Shown: positions 8,279-18,316 of the stretch, piece after piece | Position numbering within the stretch: the stretch's first letter is position 1 | How the letters are laid out: each line of letters opens with the position of its first letter | Assembly (NCBI GenBank): GCA_029978335.1 | Contig: JAPOJQ010000004.1 | Location: 1-64,000 of the forward strand | DNA from: Actinomycetota bacterium | Lineage (GTDB): Bacteria; Actinomycetota; Acidimicrobiia; Acidimicrobiales; Ilumatobacteraceae | Reading direction: 5' to 3' | Length of the DNA stretch: 64,000 bases | The notes under the pieces: generated by a model | What the model was told of the DNA's origin: nothing | The model's database searches: none | The model's input: the letters and a program-made list of their open reading frames with translations, nothing else | Made by a program: the position numbers and the translations under genes

Positions 8279-9196
8279 GTGGATGCGATCAGGACGTTCC
8301 CCGGCGCCCGACCCCCAGATCGACACCACCGTGTTGATGCCGATGGTGTGGGCATCGCGGTGAACGAGTGGGGTTCGGCAACCGACCCAATTCTCATGCT
8401 CGTGCACGGCGGCGCCGACTTCTCGCGGACCTTCGACGCGTTTGCACCACTGCTCGCCGACGCCGGTTGGCGCGTCGTCGCATGGGATCACCGCGGCCAT
8501 GGCGACAGCGACCACACGCATCTGTACTCCTTCGATGCTGACCTTCGTGACGCCGTGCGGGTGTTCGAAACCGTCGCCGGGCATGATCCCGTTGCCGTTC
8601 TCGGACATTCCAAGGGCGGGGCGATCATGACGTCCCTCGCTGATGCCCAACCCTTCCGATTCAAGGCATTCGTCAACCTCGACGGCATCCCGTATCGCCG
8701 ACCTGGTCCTGACCTCGCTGAGCATCAACGTGCCGAGGCACTCGGCACCGAGCTCGCAGGCTGGCTCGCACATCGCCGTCGCACCGCCGACGGAGTCCGA
8801 AAGCCAGGCACCATTGAAGAGTTGGCGCGTCGCCGAGGCACGATGAACCCGCGGCTGTCAACCGAATGGCTCGAATATCTCGTCACCGTAGGTGCACGTC
8901 ACGACGATGACGGATGGCGATGGAAACTCGATCCGTCAATGCGTATGGGCGGCTTTGGACCATGGCGACCCGAATGGGCACTGTTCCGCATGGCGGGACT
9001 GGCGATTCCGTTCCTCGGTGTGCTCGTCGGCGCCGAGGAACCAATGGGCTGGGGAACTCGTCCTCGCCACGTCGAACAGTGGATGCCGCGCCATGGCCGA
9101 CTGGAGTACTTCGAAGATCTCGGCCATTTCATCCACATCGAACAGCCACAGATGGTGGCCGACATGGTGCTCGAATTTCTAGGGGATCCCGCATGA
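8279..9196 (+). CDS. Alpha/beta-hydrolase fold enzyme
   Basis: 305 residues from a GTG with a -10 box 6 nt upstream. Fold landmarks are the oxyanion-loop segment LMLVHGGADFSRTF, the GHGDS turn, the nucleophile elbow GHSKGG with Ser111, an acid-bearing strand near LVGAEEPMGWG and the catalytic His in DLGHFIHIEQP. It is a probable esterase or C-C/epoxide-type hydrolase; the fold alone does not tell the substrate. The next gene, overlapping by ATGA, encodes a second hydrolase-fold protein without the nucleophile, so the two products may act together. Confidence 0.8.
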   Translation: MDAIRTFPGARPPDRHHRVDADGVGIAVNEWGSATDPILMLVHGGADFSRTFDAFAPLLADAGWRVVAWDHRGHGDSDHTHLYSFDADLRDAVRVFETVAGHDPVAVLGHSKGGAIMTSLADAQPFRFKAFVNLDGIPYRRPGPDLAEHQRAEALGTELAGWLAHRRRTADGVRKPGTIEELARRRGTMNPRLSTEWLEYLVTVGARHDDDGWRWKLDPSMRMGGFGPWRPEWALFRMAGLAIPFLGVLVGAEEPMGWGTRPRHVEQWMPRHGRLEYFEDLGHFIHIEQPQMVADMVLEFLGDPA

Positions 9197-9831
9197 TCAC
9201 GTTGCGGCACAATCGAGTCGAACTCGCACTGCATGAAATCCGTGCCGGGGCGGGACGTCCCTTGCTGTTACTCCACGGACTCGGTGAGGCGTCACCCGAT
9301 CGGGTGCCGAGTCGCGCTGACACGTGGGCGGGTCCGGTGTACGGACTCGACTTCACGGGCCATGGGGCATCAACGCTTCCGATCGGTGGTGGCTACACCG
9401 CCGAAATTCTTCTCGGTGATGTCGATGCGGCGATCAACCACCTCGGCGAAGTCACCATTTATGGCCGCGGGCTCGGCGGCTACATCGCGCTACTCGCCGC
9501 TGGAGCAGCACCTGATCGGGTACTCGGTGCGGTCATCGCAGACGGCCCCGGGCTCACCGGTGGGCCCACCGAACCGACATCGCAGGCGGTGGTACGCCTC
9601 GTGGACGATCGACACACACCTGATCCGTACGCCTTGCTCGAACTGGGTCGTGACCTGCGCCCAGCCGACTATGCGCTCGACTTCGTGCGGATGGCCGTGA
9701 CCGGTTCCGATCTTGACGAACCGATCAACGTCGCTGCAGTGTTCCGCCCACCATGGCTCGCCGCCGTCGCGGCAGCACCTGGCGTCGCGGGACTCGACGT
9801 GCCTGAAGCGCTGGCTCTCTACGCCGGCTAG
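9193..9831 (+). CDS. Alpha/beta-hydrolase-like protein lacking the catalytic serine
   Basis: 212 residues; the ATG overlaps the previous stop by 4 nt. The fold is recognisable (LLLLHGLGEASP, GLDFTGHGAS, then strand-elbow YGRGLGGYIALLAAG), but the nucleophile position of the GxSxG elbow is Gly93 (GRGLGG). The protein is also shorter than its neighbour, and no catalytic His is evident near the C-terminus. It is probably a non-catalytic or divergently acting homologue, perhaps a partner of the product of the preceding gene. It is not an obvious pseudogene: the frame is intact and codon use is like the neighbours. Confidence 0.65.
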   Translation: MITLRHNRVELALHEIRAGAGRPLLLLHGLGEASPDRVPSRADTWAGPVYGLDFTGHGASTLPIGGGYTAEILLGDVDAAINHLGEVTIYGRGLGGYIALLAAGAAPDRVLGAVIADGPGLTGGPTEPTSQAVVRLVDDRHTPDPYALLELGRDLRPADYALDFVRMAVTGSDLDEPINVAAVFRPPWLAAVAAAPGVAGLDVPEALALYAG

Positions 9832-9842
9832 CGCCAACGAGT

Positions 9843-10919
9843 TCAGAGATCGCGTTCGGTGATGTAGACGGCAAGCGCTGAGAGTTCATCAACCGCATGC
9901 GCATCGAGTTCGCTTCCGGCGATCGCTTCGATGGCCATCGCCACGCGCGTGGCGATCTCTGACTCGAGATCTGCCAAGGCGCCGGTCTCGACGATGACCT
10001 CTTGAATACGAGCGATCGAATCGTCGTCGAGTGATGGGTCACCGACACGATCGAGCACCGTTCGCTGCGCAGCGTCGGCAGCGCTGACCGCTCGGGCGAG
10101 CAGCGGAGTCGGTTTGCCTTCGCGAAGGTCGCCGCCCACTGGTTTGCCCGTCACTGCCGGATCACCGAATGCGCCGATGACATCGTCGCGCATCTGGAAG
10201 GCATCCCCGAGAGGCAGCCCATACGCGCTCAGCACCGGAGCGAGTGCATCAATGCGGTCCGGGGCGGCCAACGCCGCACCGAGATGCAATGGCCGTTCGA
10301 CGGTGTACTTGCCGCTCTTGTACCGACAGATCCGCTCGGCTCGCATGATCGTTCGATCACCGCGCACCGAGCCGACGATGTCAAGCAATTGGCCGACGTT
10401 CAACTCGATCCGCAATTCATTCCACATGCGCCAAGCAGCACAAGGAGCCGAGGCCAACAATTGATCTGAGTACACGAACGCGAGATCGCCGACAAGAATC
10501 GCGATGCCCTCGCCAAAACGACGAGCCTCGCCCGACCAGTCACCAGCGACATGTTGCCGAGCGAACCGACGATGCGTCGTCTCGGCGCCACGACGAGCAT
10601 CGGCGTCGTCCATCACATCGTCGTGAAAGAGCGCAAAGGCGTGCATGAGTTCAAATGCGGCGCCGGCATCAACGACCGGTCCGGGGCTTGTGGCAGCGAC
10701 ACTGGGATCACCACCGGCGGCAATAAAGCCCCAGTGGCAAAAGGCCGGACGTAACCGTTTGCCTCCACCCAACACGAGGCGGCCGATCTCGGCCATTGGC
10801 TCAGCGAGATCGGGATCGAACGACGCCCAACGCGCAAGTTCAGGTTCGAGGAACGAACCGAGACGTGCGTTGACGCGGTCGGCGATCGCAGCGAGCGCAG
10901 CGGGGGGTGCGGTCGTCAT
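9843..10919 (-). CDS. idsA: Polyprenyl (geranylgeranyl-type) diphosphate synthase
   Basis: 358 residues. Both aspartate-rich motifs are present: the first (FARM) as DDVMDDADARRG and the second (SARM) as DDVIGAFGD, plus the GGGKRLRP substrate-binding segment near the N-terminus. It is a trans-isoprenyl diphosphate synthase that condenses IPP with allylic diphosphates. Chain length is not certain, but actinobacterial homologues of this length are usually geranylgeranyl or farnesyl-geranyl synthases (IdsA/GrcC type). Last gene of the operon accD-accE-xseA-xseB-idsA; its ATG overlaps the xseB stop by one base (TGATG). Confidence 0.88.
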   Translation of the reverse strand: MTTAPPAALAAIADRVNARLGSFLEPELARWASFDPDLAEPMAEIGRLVLGGGKRLRPAFCHWGFIAAGGDPSVAATSPGPVVDAGAAFELMHAFALFHDDVMDDADARRGAETTHRRFARQHVAGDWSGEARRFGEGIAILVGDLAFVYSDQLLASAPCAAWRMWNELRIELNVGQLLDIVGSVRGDRTIMRAERICRYKSGKYTVERPLHLGAALAAPDRIDALAPVLSAYGLPLGDAFQMRDDVIGAFGDPAVTGKPVGGDLREGKPTPLLARAVSAADAAQRTVLDRVGDPSLDDDSIARIQEVIVETGALADLESEIATRVAMAIEAIAGSELDAHAVDELSALAVYITERDL

Positions 10920-11134
10920 CAGCGTTCGTCGTCCGCCGGAAGGCCAGCGACAACCTCATCGATCTGCAGACGAGCAGCACCGATGCGATCACGGCAGATC
11001 GCGATCAGCACCGCGGCGCGGGCGACACGTTCGGCCAGTCGGTCCACATCGACATCGGCACCTTCGAGTTCACCCAGAATCGAATCGAGCTCGGCGAGTG
11101 CACCCGCATAACTGGCATCGTCGTCGTTCGCCAT
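10919..11134 (-). CDS. xseB: Exodeoxyribonuclease VII small subunit
   Basis: 71 residues, normal for XseB. The sequence has the helical pattern YAGALAELDSILGELEGADVD followed by a second helix, which folds as the coiled-coil small subunit binding XseA in several copies. With XseA it degrades single-stranded DNA in both directions for repair. It lies directly after xseA and overlaps idsA by one base. The residues around LDSILGELE match the family consensus. Confidence 0.88.
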   Translation of the reverse strand: MANDDDASYAGALAELDSILGELEGADVDVDRLAERVARAAVLIAICRDRIGAARLQIDEVVAGLPADDER

Positions 11135-11135
11135 C

Positions 11136-12308
11136 TCACATCCCGTCGGTCGCTGAATTCACCACGGTACTCGTGATCCGACCGTCGGCGACCCTCGTCG
11201 TCAGGGTCATTCCATCGGTCACATCGCTGACCGAACGAACAACACGGCCATCGCCGTCAAGGGTGATCGACCAACCGCGTTCGAGGAGTCGCGCGGGGTC
11301 GAGCAGCTCGAGGCGATGAGCTCGTTCGTCGATTCGGGTTGCGGCCCGATCGAGCACACTGCCAACACGCGCGAGCCGATCCACCCGGCCGCGAAGCCGT
11401 TCCTCGCTGCGCCCAACTGCGGCATGGGTTCGAGCCGCCACGCTTGCAGCACGAGTTTCGAGCGCCTCGACAAAGTGGGCAACCCGGTCCACGAGGAAGG
11501 CCGCGCATGCAGTCGGGGTCTTGAGTGCCGTGTGCGCCACCTCGTCGGCCACCGTGCGGTCGATCTCATGCCCGAGCCCAGTCAGGACCGGTACCGGACA
11601 CGTCGCGATCGCCCGAGCAATTCCTTCGGTGTCAAATGCGGCGAGTTCGTTGCGCGCGCCGCCGCCACGGATCACGACGATGACCTGTGCGCCGTGTGCC
11701 ACAGCCGTGGCAATGCCTGCGGTCACCATTGACTCAGCCTGATCGCCTTGGACCCGCGCATCGACGGCGAGGAGATGAAAGCCGAATCCCGAGCGGGTGA
11801 TCTCATCGGTGAAGTCGTGCCATGCGGCTGAACCAACACTGGTGACCACCCCTACGTTGAGTGGAACCAACGGCAATGCGTGGCGGCCGTTGGCATCGAG
11901 CAGTCGTTCCGCCGCCAGCCGAGCCATGACCGCATCGCGGGCGGCGGTGATGTCGCCGAGGGTGAACTGCGGATCGATCGACGAGATCTTGAGACCGAGC
12001 CGACCGGTTGGGGCATAGACATCAAGCGTGCCGAACACCCGCACCTTCGTCCCATCGCTGAGTTCAAGACGATTGGCCGCCAGCATGGGCATCAACGTTC
12101 GTTTCACATTGGCGAACAACGACACCGACAGGGTCGCTTTCGAACCGTCGCTCTCTTCAATCAGCGAGAAGTACGTGTGCGCACCCGAGTCACGTCGACC
12201 AGAGATCTCACCAGTAACCCACACGCCAGCGCCGAATCCCGCTCGAAGTTGACGATTGATCGCAGCGGTCAGCTCGCTAACGGTGTAGGTGACCTCGGCG
12301 TCGGCCAT
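11136..12308 (-). CDS. xseA: Exodeoxyribonuclease VII large subunit
   Basis: 390 residues from the ATG at 12308, which shares one base with the accE stop (TGATG). The N-terminal OB domain begins YTVSELTAAINRQLRAG and includes VWVTGEISGRRDSG. The catalytic domain has NVGVVTSVGSAAWHDF and the conserved IVVIRGGGARNELAAFD plus GLGHEIDRTVADEVAHTALKTPTACA. The C-terminus ends with the family tail LLERGWSITLDGDGRVV. It forms ExoVII with XseB. A longer start at 12383 would overlap accE by 76 nt and is rejected. Confidence 0.93.
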   Translation of the reverse strand: MADAEVTYTVSELTAAINRQLRAGFGAGVWVTGEISGRRDSGAHTYFSLIEESDGSKATLSVSLFANVKRTLMPMLAANRLELSDGTKVRVFGTLDVYAPTGRLGLKISSIDPQFTLGDITAARDAVMARLAAERLLDANGRHALPLVPLNVGVVTSVGSAAWHDFTDEITRSGFGFHLLAVDARVQGDQAESMVTAGIATAVAHGAQVIVVIRGGGARNELAAFDTEGIARAIATCPVPVLTGLGHEIDRTVADEVAHTALKTPTACAAFLVDRVAHFVEALETRAASVAARTHAAVGRSEERLRGRVDRLARVGSVLDRAATRIDERAHRLELLDPARLLERGWSITLDGDGRVVRSVSDVTDGMTLTTRVADGRITSTVVNSATDGM

Positions 12309-12505
12309 CAGTACCAGGGGCGCGAGATGTGGCGGCGTGACGTGAGCGGACTCCGCAACCATGGTCGTGACCCGAACCTCCATGCGGTCGCCGCTTCAGG
12401 TTCGGTAACCGAACCGCTCGAGCGTGGCCACAACGCCTCGATCGCCGCCATCACTGCGACCGCTTCCTCATCGGTCGGCGCAGGCGAGATCTCGGGACCG
12501 GTCAC
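12308..12505 (-). CDS. accE: Acyl-CoA carboxylase epsilon subunit
   Basis: 65 residues from a GTG whose GTGA overlaps the carboxylase beta stop. The pattern [15 protein letters not shown] followed by WRFGSRPW is that of the small actinobacterial epsilon subunits (PccE/AccE), which carry a helix and a WRFSGRWW-like tail and bind the beta subunit to stimulate the complex. Its location immediately after the beta-subunit gene supports the assignment. Such proteins are easily missed because of their size. Confidence 0.8.
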   Translation of the reverse strand: MTGPEISPAPTDEEAVAVMAAIEALWPRSSGSVTEPEAATAWRFGSRPWLRSPLTSRRHISRPWY

Positions 12506-14052
12506 AGCGGCACGTTCCCGTGTTTGCGCTGCGGCAGTTCTTCACGCTTGGACTCGAGCACTCGCAATGCCGCAACCACCTTGCGACGGGTTTCCGACGG
12601 CTCGATCACGTCATCGACGAACCCGCGTTCAGCAGCGGCGTAGGGATTTGCGTACTTCGTCGTGTACTCCTCGACCAGTTCGGCGCGTCGCGCCACCGGA
12701 TCCTGAGCCTGCTGCAACTCGCGTCGGTACACGATCTCGACCGCGCCCTGGGGTCCCATCACTGCGAGCTCGGCGGACGGCCACGCAAACGCGAGATCAG
12801 CGCCCACCGACTTCGAGTTCATCACGACATACGCACCGCCGTATGCCTTGCGGGTGATGATCTGGATCCGTGGCACCGTTGCTTCACAGAAGGCGTAGAG
12901 CAACTTCGCGCCGTGACGGATGATGCCTTCGTGTTCTTGGTTGACGCCGGGGAGGAATCCGGGAACGTCGACAAAGACGAGCAACGGAATGTTGAACGCA
13001 TCGCACGTGCGAACGAAACGAGCGGCCTTCTCCGATGACTCGATGTCGAGCACGCCGGCGAACACCATCGGCTGATTCGCCACCACGCCCACCGTGCGGC
13101 CGTCGACTCGGCCAAAACCACAGATCATCGACTTGGCCCAATGGGGGAAGTACTCCATGAACTCGCCATCGTCGATGACCGAGGCGATCACCTGATGCAT
13201 GTCATACGGCATCGATGGGCTGTCGGGAAGAATCGTGTCGAGTTCAGGGCAGAGCCGCTCAGGGTCGTCGGTCGGCTCGATCGACGGCGGGTTCTCGAGG
13301 TTGTTCTGTGGCAGCAATGACAGCAGGTACCGAACCTCATCAAGGCAGGCCTTCTCGTCTTCGGCAACAAAGGTGGCAACGCCCGACTTCGATGCGTGCG
13401 TCATCGCACCGCCGAGTTCTTCGAGCGTCACATCTTCGCCAGTCACCGTCTTCACCACATCGGGTCCAGTGATGAACATGTGCGAGGTCTCGCGCACCAT
13501 GAAGATGAAATCGGTCATCGCTGGCGAGTAGACGGCGCCGCCGGCACAGGGGCCGAGGATGACTGAGATCTGCGGCACGATGCCCGACGACTGCACATTG
13601 CGTCGGAAGATGCCGCCATAGGAGGCAAGGCTGACCACACCTTCTTGGATACGAGCACCTGCACCGTCGTTCAAACCAATCATCGGCGCGCCGGTCGACA
13701 GGGCCAGATCCATCACTTTGTGGATCTTCTCGGCGAAAACTTCCCCCAGCGCACCACCGAAGACGGTGAAGTCCTGGCTGAAGAGAAACACCTTGCGACC
13801 ATCGATTGTTCCCCAACCGGTGATCACACCGTCGGTGTAAGGGTGATCTTCGAGACCAGCGGCATGTGCACGGTGACGGGCCAACATGTCGAGTTCGTGG
13901 AAGCTGCCCGGGTCGAGCAAATACTCGATGCGCTCACGGGCCAGCATCTTGCCTTTGGCATGTTGGCGTTCAACGGAACGCTCTGAGCCCGCATGTCGGG
14001 CGGCCTCCTTGCGGGAGAGCAGGTCGTCGATCCGGTCCCTCATCGTCGTCAC
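12502..14052 (-). CDS. pccB: Acyl-CoA (propionyl-CoA) carboxylase beta subunit
   Basis: 516 residues. Both carboxyltransferase domains are complete: the N-terminal half has [20 protein letters not shown] and [18 protein letters not shown], and the C-terminal half has [32 protein letters not shown] and [14 protein letters not shown]. This is the acyl-CoA binding subunit that uses carboxybiotin made by a separate alpha subunit, absent from the window. Propionyl-CoA is the likely substrate, as the product methylmalonyl-CoA is needed in the ethylmalonyl-CoA pathway; acetyl-CoA carboxylase activity is possible. GTG 14052 has TAGCGT 7 nt upstream; ATG 14043 is an alternative. Confidence 0.92.
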   Translation of the reverse strand: MTTMRDRIDDLLSRKEAARHAGSERSVERQHAKGKMLARERIEYLLDPGSFHELDMLARHRAHAAGLEDHPYTDGVITGWGTIDGRKVFLFSQDFTVFGGALGEVFAEKIHKVMDLALSTGAPMIGLNDGAGARIQEGVVSLASYGGIFRRNVQSSGIVPQISVILGPCAGGAVYSPAMTDFIFMVRETSHMFITGPDVVKTVTGEDVTLEELGGAMTHASKSGVATFVAEDEKACLDEVRYLLSLLPQNNLENPPSIEPTDDPERLCPELDTILPDSPSMPYDMHQVIASVIDDGEFMEYFPHWAKSMICGFGRVDGRTVGVVANQPMVFAGVLDIESSEKAARFVRTCDAFNIPLLVFVDVPGFLPGVNQEHEGIIRHGAKLLYAFCEATVPRIQIITRKAYGGAYVVMNSKSVGADLAFAWPSAELAVMGPQGAVEIVYRRELQQAQDPVARRAELVEEYTTKYANPYAAAERGFVDDVIEPSETRRKVVAALRVLESKREELPQRKHGNVPL

Positions 14053-14059
14053 GGGGACG

Positions 14060-14065
14060 ACGCTA
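14060..14065 (-). promoter_or_regulatory. -10 box of the carboxylase-exonuclease-prenyl synthase operon
   Basis: TAGCGT on the minus strand, 7 nt before GTG 14052. Its TAG is also the stop codon of the upstream copC-copD gene. Confidence 0.45.
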
Positions 14066-15940
14066 ACCGACGGTGACGACTGGAGCCGTAGTCACCTCAG
14101 TCGGATCGACGGTCGTCGTCGTGGTCGACTCGGTCACGCCGTCGGCTGGGACGATGGTGGTGGAGAACACGATGGTCGTCGTCGTGGTCGCCACCGAACC
14201 GTCCTCGGTGAGAATGATGAGCGGGCTCGTGACTCGGCTGCTGAGCCCGGTCTCGAACACGGCGGTGAGGGTGACCGTCCAATTGGCCGCCACATCAAAT
14301 GGCAGACCATCCACTGCCTCGAGACGAGCGACACCACGACCCGAGAGCGGGATGTCCTGCACCGTGCCACGGCCGTAACTTCCCACCTCAGGATCGAATT
14401 CAAGAGTTAAGTCGACGAGGGCGGCCGGTGTGGTGATCACTTCGACCTCGATGGCGTTGAGTCCGATCCGCGCCGGATCAAGCGAAACCTCGGCGACAAA
14501 TCCTGTTGCCTCATCCGACAGTGGAATCTCCAACGCATATTCACGATCCGGGATGAGCGACACCTTCGGCGGGTTGATCGACAGCAGCCATCCGCTGAAC
14601 GCCAAAACCACAACCCCCAACGTGGCCTCAGCACCAAACGCCCGCCGGAACCGGTCCGCGTGACGGGCCGACAAGTGATCGGCCCTGGCCAGTCGAGCGC
14701 CAACGACCGCTCGGGCTTTCACGGTGACCAGCAGCATCGCAATCACCGTCAGCATCTTCAAGACGAGCACCTGCCCGTACGAACTCGTGAGCAGCGCCCC
14801 ACCGACAAGGCGAATCGTTTCGGCGACACCGGTGATGATGACCACCGCAATCGCCGGGCCCGACAACCGCGAAAACGCGCGCACCGCACCGACAAGGTCG
14901 TACTCACCGGCACCCGCCAACACGACCCGTCCCACCAGCACGGCACCTCCGAGCCACACGGCAACGGCCGCAACGTGCGCAAGGTTGATCACAAGGCCGA
15001 GCAACACCAGATCGCCAGCCACTCGCGAGAAGGCAAGGGTCGCGACGGCAACCGACGGCACGGCGATCGCAATCGGGCGGGAGACCTCGTCACAAATGTT
15101 CTCCGGACGAACCGCAATCCACCCGAGCCCACCAACGGCGACCAGACGGACCACCGCGGCACGACCAGGCCAGCCCGTCGAGAAGAGCTCGAACCACGCG
15201 ACCGGGCTGAGCGCTGAACCGAAGGAATTGTCCGTCAAGTCGGCGGTGAGCGCCATGACGTAGAGGAGGGTGCCGACGCCGCCCACGATCCACACGGTGA
15301 ACAAGAAGCGCTGCGTCAGCATGTACGTCGGGCCTTCGGGCCATCCGAGCGCGATGAGTACCACCGACCCGAGGAAGATCAGTGCTGCGGCGCCGGAGAT
15401 CAAACCGCCGAGCCACACTGCGCCGCCGGTTGATCCCACCGACACGACATCAGAGGTCGTGGTAGGTGTGGTGCCCGACGTCGCCGCAACCGGCACCGTC
15501 GATTGGGTGGTGTCGCTCGCGGTTGCAGATGGTGTTTCAGCGGCAACGGAAAACGCGATCAGATCGGTGGCGATGGGCTGATCAAGTTCGTCGCGCAGTA
15601 ACCATGTGATCGTGCATGCCCCCTTCGGGAACGGCGATAGCACTTCAACGGTGAAAGTGACATCGTCCTCACCCAGCTGTGGGATACCGGTGCTTTGCGG
15701 TTGCGCCGGGGTTCCACAGCCAACGGCAACGGTGAACGCCTCATCAGTACCGATGGGCTGATTGAACGAAAACGTCATCAGCGCAGGTGACGTACCGAGC
15801 GTGGCCCCATCGGCGGGATTCGATGCAGCGAGGCTGTTACTGCCGTCTTGTGCCTGAGCGGCCCCAGCCATCGCCAGCACGCCGACGGTCACCGCCAGAG
15901 CGGCGATGATGCTTCGAAGGGCGCGCCGGACAAGGTCCAC
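14063..15940 (-). CDS. CopC-CopD fusion membrane protein, CopC part without His ligands
   Basis: 625 residues from GTG 15940. A signal peptide ([17 protein letters not shown] to GAAQAQ) is followed by a CopC-like beta domain ([20 protein letters not shown]), a Thr-rich linker and a multi-spanning CopD domain with [19 protein letters not shown] periplasmic YtkA-like beta domain and a Thr/Val-rich tail end the protein. Fusions of this kind take part in copper uptake or homeostasis. The CopC domain has no histidine at all: both the N-terminal His and the usual DGHPVSG loop are replaced ([10 protein letters not shown]), and two Cys are present instead. Copper binding is therefore doubtful. TACCGT lies 6 nt before the GTG. 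Confidence 0.82.
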   Translation of the reverse strand: MDLVRRALRSIIAALAVTVGVLAMAGAAQAQDGSNSLAASNPADGATLGTSPALMTFSFNQPIGTDEAFTVAVGCGTPAQPQSTGIPQLGEDDVTFTVEVLSPFPKGACTITWLLRDELDQPIATDLIAFSVAAETPSATASDTTQSTVPVAATSGTTPTTTSDVVSVGSTGGAVWLGGLISGAAALIFLGSVVLIALGWPEGPTYMLTQRFLFTVWIVGGVGTLLYVMALTADLTDNSFGSALSPVAWFELFSTGWPGRAAVVRLVAVGGLGWIAVRPENICDEVSRPIAIAVPSVAVATLAFSRVAGDLVLLGLVINLAHVAAVAVWLGGAVLVGRVVLAGAGEYDLVGAVRAFSRLSGPAIAVVIITGVAETIRLVGGALLTSSYGQVLVLKMLTVIAMLLVTVKARAVVGARLARADHLSARHADRFRRAFGAEATLGVVVLAFSGWLLSINPPKVSLIPDREYALEIPLSDEATGFVAEVSLDPARIGLNAIEVEVITTPAALVDLTLEFDPEVGSYGRGTVQDIPLSGRGVARLEAVDGLPFDVAANWTVTLTAVFETGLSSRVTSPLIILTEDGSVATTTTTIVFSTTIVPADGVTESTTTTTVDPTEVTTAPVVTVG

Positions 15941-15946
15941 ACGGCA

Positions 15947-15952
15947 ACGGTA
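15947..15952 (-). promoter_or_regulatory. -10 box of the copC-copD gene (leaderless)
   Basis: TACCGT on the minus strand, 6-nt spacer, GTG at 15940. Confidence 0.5.
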
Positions 15953-15990
15953 GCCAGTGGCTCCCACCGGTCGCCGTCATTCCCTCGGGG

Positions 15991-15996
15991 TAGTGT
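15991..15996 (+). promoter_or_regulatory. -10 box of dnaX-recR
   Basis: TAGTGT, 8 nt before ATG 16005, so the leader would be only 1-2 nt. Confidence 0.4.
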
Positions 15997-16004
15997 GGCC
16001 GTAC

Positions 16005-17705
16005 ATGGCCACGCAGTCGCTCTACCGCCGTTACCGCCCCCGACGGTTCGACGAACTCAAGGGGCAGGACCATGTCGTGAGGGCACTGCGCGAGGCGGTG
16101 CGCACCGGTCGAGAGGGGCAGGCATATCTGTTCTCCGGTCCGCGCGGCACCGGTAAGACCACCACCGCTCGCATTCTTGCCAAGGTGCTCAATTGCACCA
16201 ATCCGATCGATGGTGAACCGTGTTGCGAGTGCGATTCATGTCTCGCGGTTGAGCGTGGCAACAGCTACGACGTCTTCGAACTTGATGCTGCGTCGAACAA
16301 CTCGGTCGACGACATCCGCAGCCTGATCGACAAGGTGTCGCTTGGCACGCCGGGGCGACACAAGGTGTACATCCTCGACGAGGTCCACATGTTGAGTGCC
16401 GGTGCGTCGGCGGCCTTGTTGAAGGTGCTCGAGGAACCGCCACCCCACGTGGTGTTCGTGCTCGCCACCACCGACCCACAAAAACTGAAAGACACGATCC
16501 GCTCGCGGACTCAGCACCTGCAGTTCCATCTGCTGCCGGGCGACACCCTCGCTGACCATCTTCGGTGGGTGGCCTCCGACGCTGGGCTCGAGGTCGGCGA
16601 CGACGTGCTTGAAGCGGCGCTCACCCGTGGCGGGGGGTCGGCTCGTGACACCCTGTCCGCACTCGAATTGCTCGCCGCTACCGGCGGGGATCTCGATGAT
16701 CGCGTCGACATGACCGAGTTCGAACGAGCATTGGCCGACGCCGACACCGGTCTTGCGTTGAGTGCTGTGGCACATGCGGTTGCTCGCGGCCATGATCCAC
16801 GGACACTGTGCGAAGACGTGTTGCGTCATCTTCGCGACCTCTTCTTGTCGGTGATGTCACCTGAACTCGTTCAGGCTCGTCACGAACGGGTTGACGAATT
16901 AGCCACCACGGCACGATCGATCGGCACCGCATCCATCGTTCGTTCGATGGAGCGTCTCGGCACGGCGTTGGTCGAGATGCGGTTCGCCCCAGATCCCCGC
17001 ATCATGCTCGAGGTCGCACTCGTGCAACTCACCCGAGATGACTCATCGGATGATCCATCGGCGCTGCTCGGTCGGCTCGAGCGCCTCGAACGCCAGGTGG
17101 CCAAAGGAGTTGCTGCAGCGCCAGCGCCGGCACCAGCGCCGCGTGATCCGGCTACCGGCAGGGCGCAGGTTGGTGGACACGCCCGTCGGGGCGATGTCAC
17201 GGGATCGACGCCGCGTCCGGCATCGACGCCGGAGCCACATGCCACCCCAGCGCCAGCACCAGCACCAGCGCCAGCGCCAGCGGCCCCGAGCAGCCTTGAT
17301 ACTGCAACGGTGATCAGCATCTGGGAGGACCGGGTGCGCTCAGGGCTCGTTGGTATCGCCCGCGCACTCTTCACTGCCACCTCGATCGATTCGGTGCACA
17401 CCACCGACACCGGGGTCAGCATCGCCATGCGCGCGCCGAGCGAGGTCCACGCCAGCAAGTGTGAGCCGCATCGTGGGGCCGTTGAAGCGGCGCTCGGCGC
17501 AGCGCTCGGCACCACGGTCAACCTCACCATGGCCGCTGGGGCCGTGAGTGCTCCCGCCACCGCCGCTCCCACTCCGCCTCCCATAGCGGATGACGAAGTC
17601 GACCTTTCCGAACTCGTCGACGCTCCGCCGGGGGCCCAGCGCACGCCAGAACAAGACGTGGCTGATCTCTTCCCAGGGTCACGGGTGATGGAGTCCGGGG
17701 ACTGA
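16005..17705 (+). CDS. dnaX: DNA polymerase III subunit gamma/tau
   Basis: 566 residues from ATG 16005. The AAA+ clamp-loader domain begins [20 protein letters not shown] with Walker [14 protein letters not shown], a four-Cys zinc module (CxxxxxxxCxxCxxC around CCECDSC), Walker [11 protein letters not shown] and sensor-1 [10 protein letters not shown] central collar domain and a C-terminal third rich in Ala/Pro follow, including an [10 protein letters not shown]-type linker encoded by six CCAGCR hexamers (17247-17282). It loads the beta clamp on DNA. It starts a dnaX-recR unit. No DnaX frameshift signal was evident, and no SRP RNA gene lies in the 64-nt gap upstream. Confidence 0.95.
   Translation: MATQSLYRRYRPRRFDELKGQDHVVRALREAVRTGREGQAYLFSGPRGTGKTTTARILAKVLNCTNPIDGEPCCECDSCLAVERGNSYDVFELDAASNNSVDDIRSLIDKVSLGTPGRHKVYILDEVHMLSAGASAALLKVLEEPPPHVVFVLATTDPQKLKDTIRSRTQHLQFHLLPGDTLADHLRWVASDAGLEVGDDVLEAALTRGGGSARDTLSALELLAATGGDLDDRVDMTEFERALADADTGLALSAVAHAVARGHDPRTLCEDVLRHLRDLFLSVMSPELVQARHERVDELATTARSIGTASIVRSMERLGTALVEMRFAPDPRIMLEVALVQLTRDDSSDDPSALLGRLERLERQVAKGVAAAPAPAPAPRDPATGRAQVGGHARRGDVTGSTPRPASTPEPHATPAPAPAPAPAPAAPSSLDTATVISIWEDRVRSGLVGIARALFTATSIDSVHTTDTGVSIAMRAPSEVHASKCEPHRGAVEAALGAALGTTVNLTMAAGAVSAPATAAPTPPPIADDEVDLSELVDAPPGAQRTPEQDVADLFPGSRVMESGD
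17247..17282 (+). repeat. Six tandem CCAGCR hexamers in dnaX
   Basis: Units CCAGCG, CCAGCA, CCAGCA, CCAGCG, CCAGCG, CCAGCG run head to tail and encode the Ala-Pro linker of gamma/tau. Length variation by slippage would be in frame. Confidence 0.8.
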
Positions 17706-17706
17706 C

Positions 17707-18315
17707 GTGGCCGCAGTCCATACCCCGCCGGTCCAGACGCTGATCGATGAGCTCGGCCGACTCCCTGGCATCGGGCCAAAGTCCGCCCAACGCATTGCCT
17801 TTCATCTGCTGAAGTTGTCCGACACCGACGCGAATCGTTTGGCCGATGCGATCCGCGAGGCCAAAGCGCGAGTGCGTTTCTGCGATCGCTGCTTCAACGT
17901 CGCCGAAGCCGATCTCTGCCCGATCTGCGCAGACGAACGACGAGATCCGTCGATTCTGTGTGTTGTCGAGGAGTCACGCGACATCATCGCCATCGAACGA
18001 ACCGGCGAATTCCGAGGTCGCTATCACGTACTCCTCGGTGCGATGAACCCACTCGAAGGCATCGGCCCCGACCAACTGAAAATCCGCGAGTTGCTCAGTC
18101 GTCTCGGTCCAGAGGGTGTGAACGAAGTAGTGATCTGCACCAACCCCAACACCGAAGGTGAGGTGACGGCGATGTACCTCGCACGACAGCTGACCCCACT
18201 CGGGATCACCGTTTCGCGCCTCGCCAGCGGCCTGCCCGTTGGCGGCGACCTCGAATACGCGGATGAGTTGACGCTCGGGCGCGCCTTCGAGGGTCGAACC
18301 CGCGTCGGCGGCTGA
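17707..18315 (+). CDS. recR: Recombination mediator RecR
   Basis: 202 residues from a GTG one base after the dnaX stop. The helix-hairpin-helix is [20 protein letters not shown], the four-Cys zinc finger is CDRCFNV...LCPIC, and the Toprim domain contains [19 protein letters not shown] and [15 protein letters not shown]. RecR works with RecO or RecF to load RecA at gaps. The dnaX-recR pairing is common in bacteria (usually with ybaB between them; absent here). Its stop and that of the convergent thiolase gene are one base apart. Confidence 0.95.
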   Translation: MAAVHTPPVQTLIDELGRLPGIGPKSAQRIAFHLLKLSDTDANRLADAIREAKARVRFCDRCFNVAEADLCPICADERRDPSILCVVEESRDIIAIERTGEFRGRYHVLLGAMNPLEGIGPDQLKIRELLSRLGPEGVNEVVICTNPNTEGEVTAMYLARQLTPLGITVSRLASGLPVGGDLEYADELTLGRAFEGRTRVGG

Positions 18316-18316
18316 C

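Noticed and set aside
15941-16004. Possible SRP RNA or tRNA gene upstream of dnaX
   Set aside because: The gap is 64 nt, holds two -10 boxes and no RNA-like fold of sufficient length. No tRNA, rRNA, IS element or CRISPR array was found elsewhere in the window.
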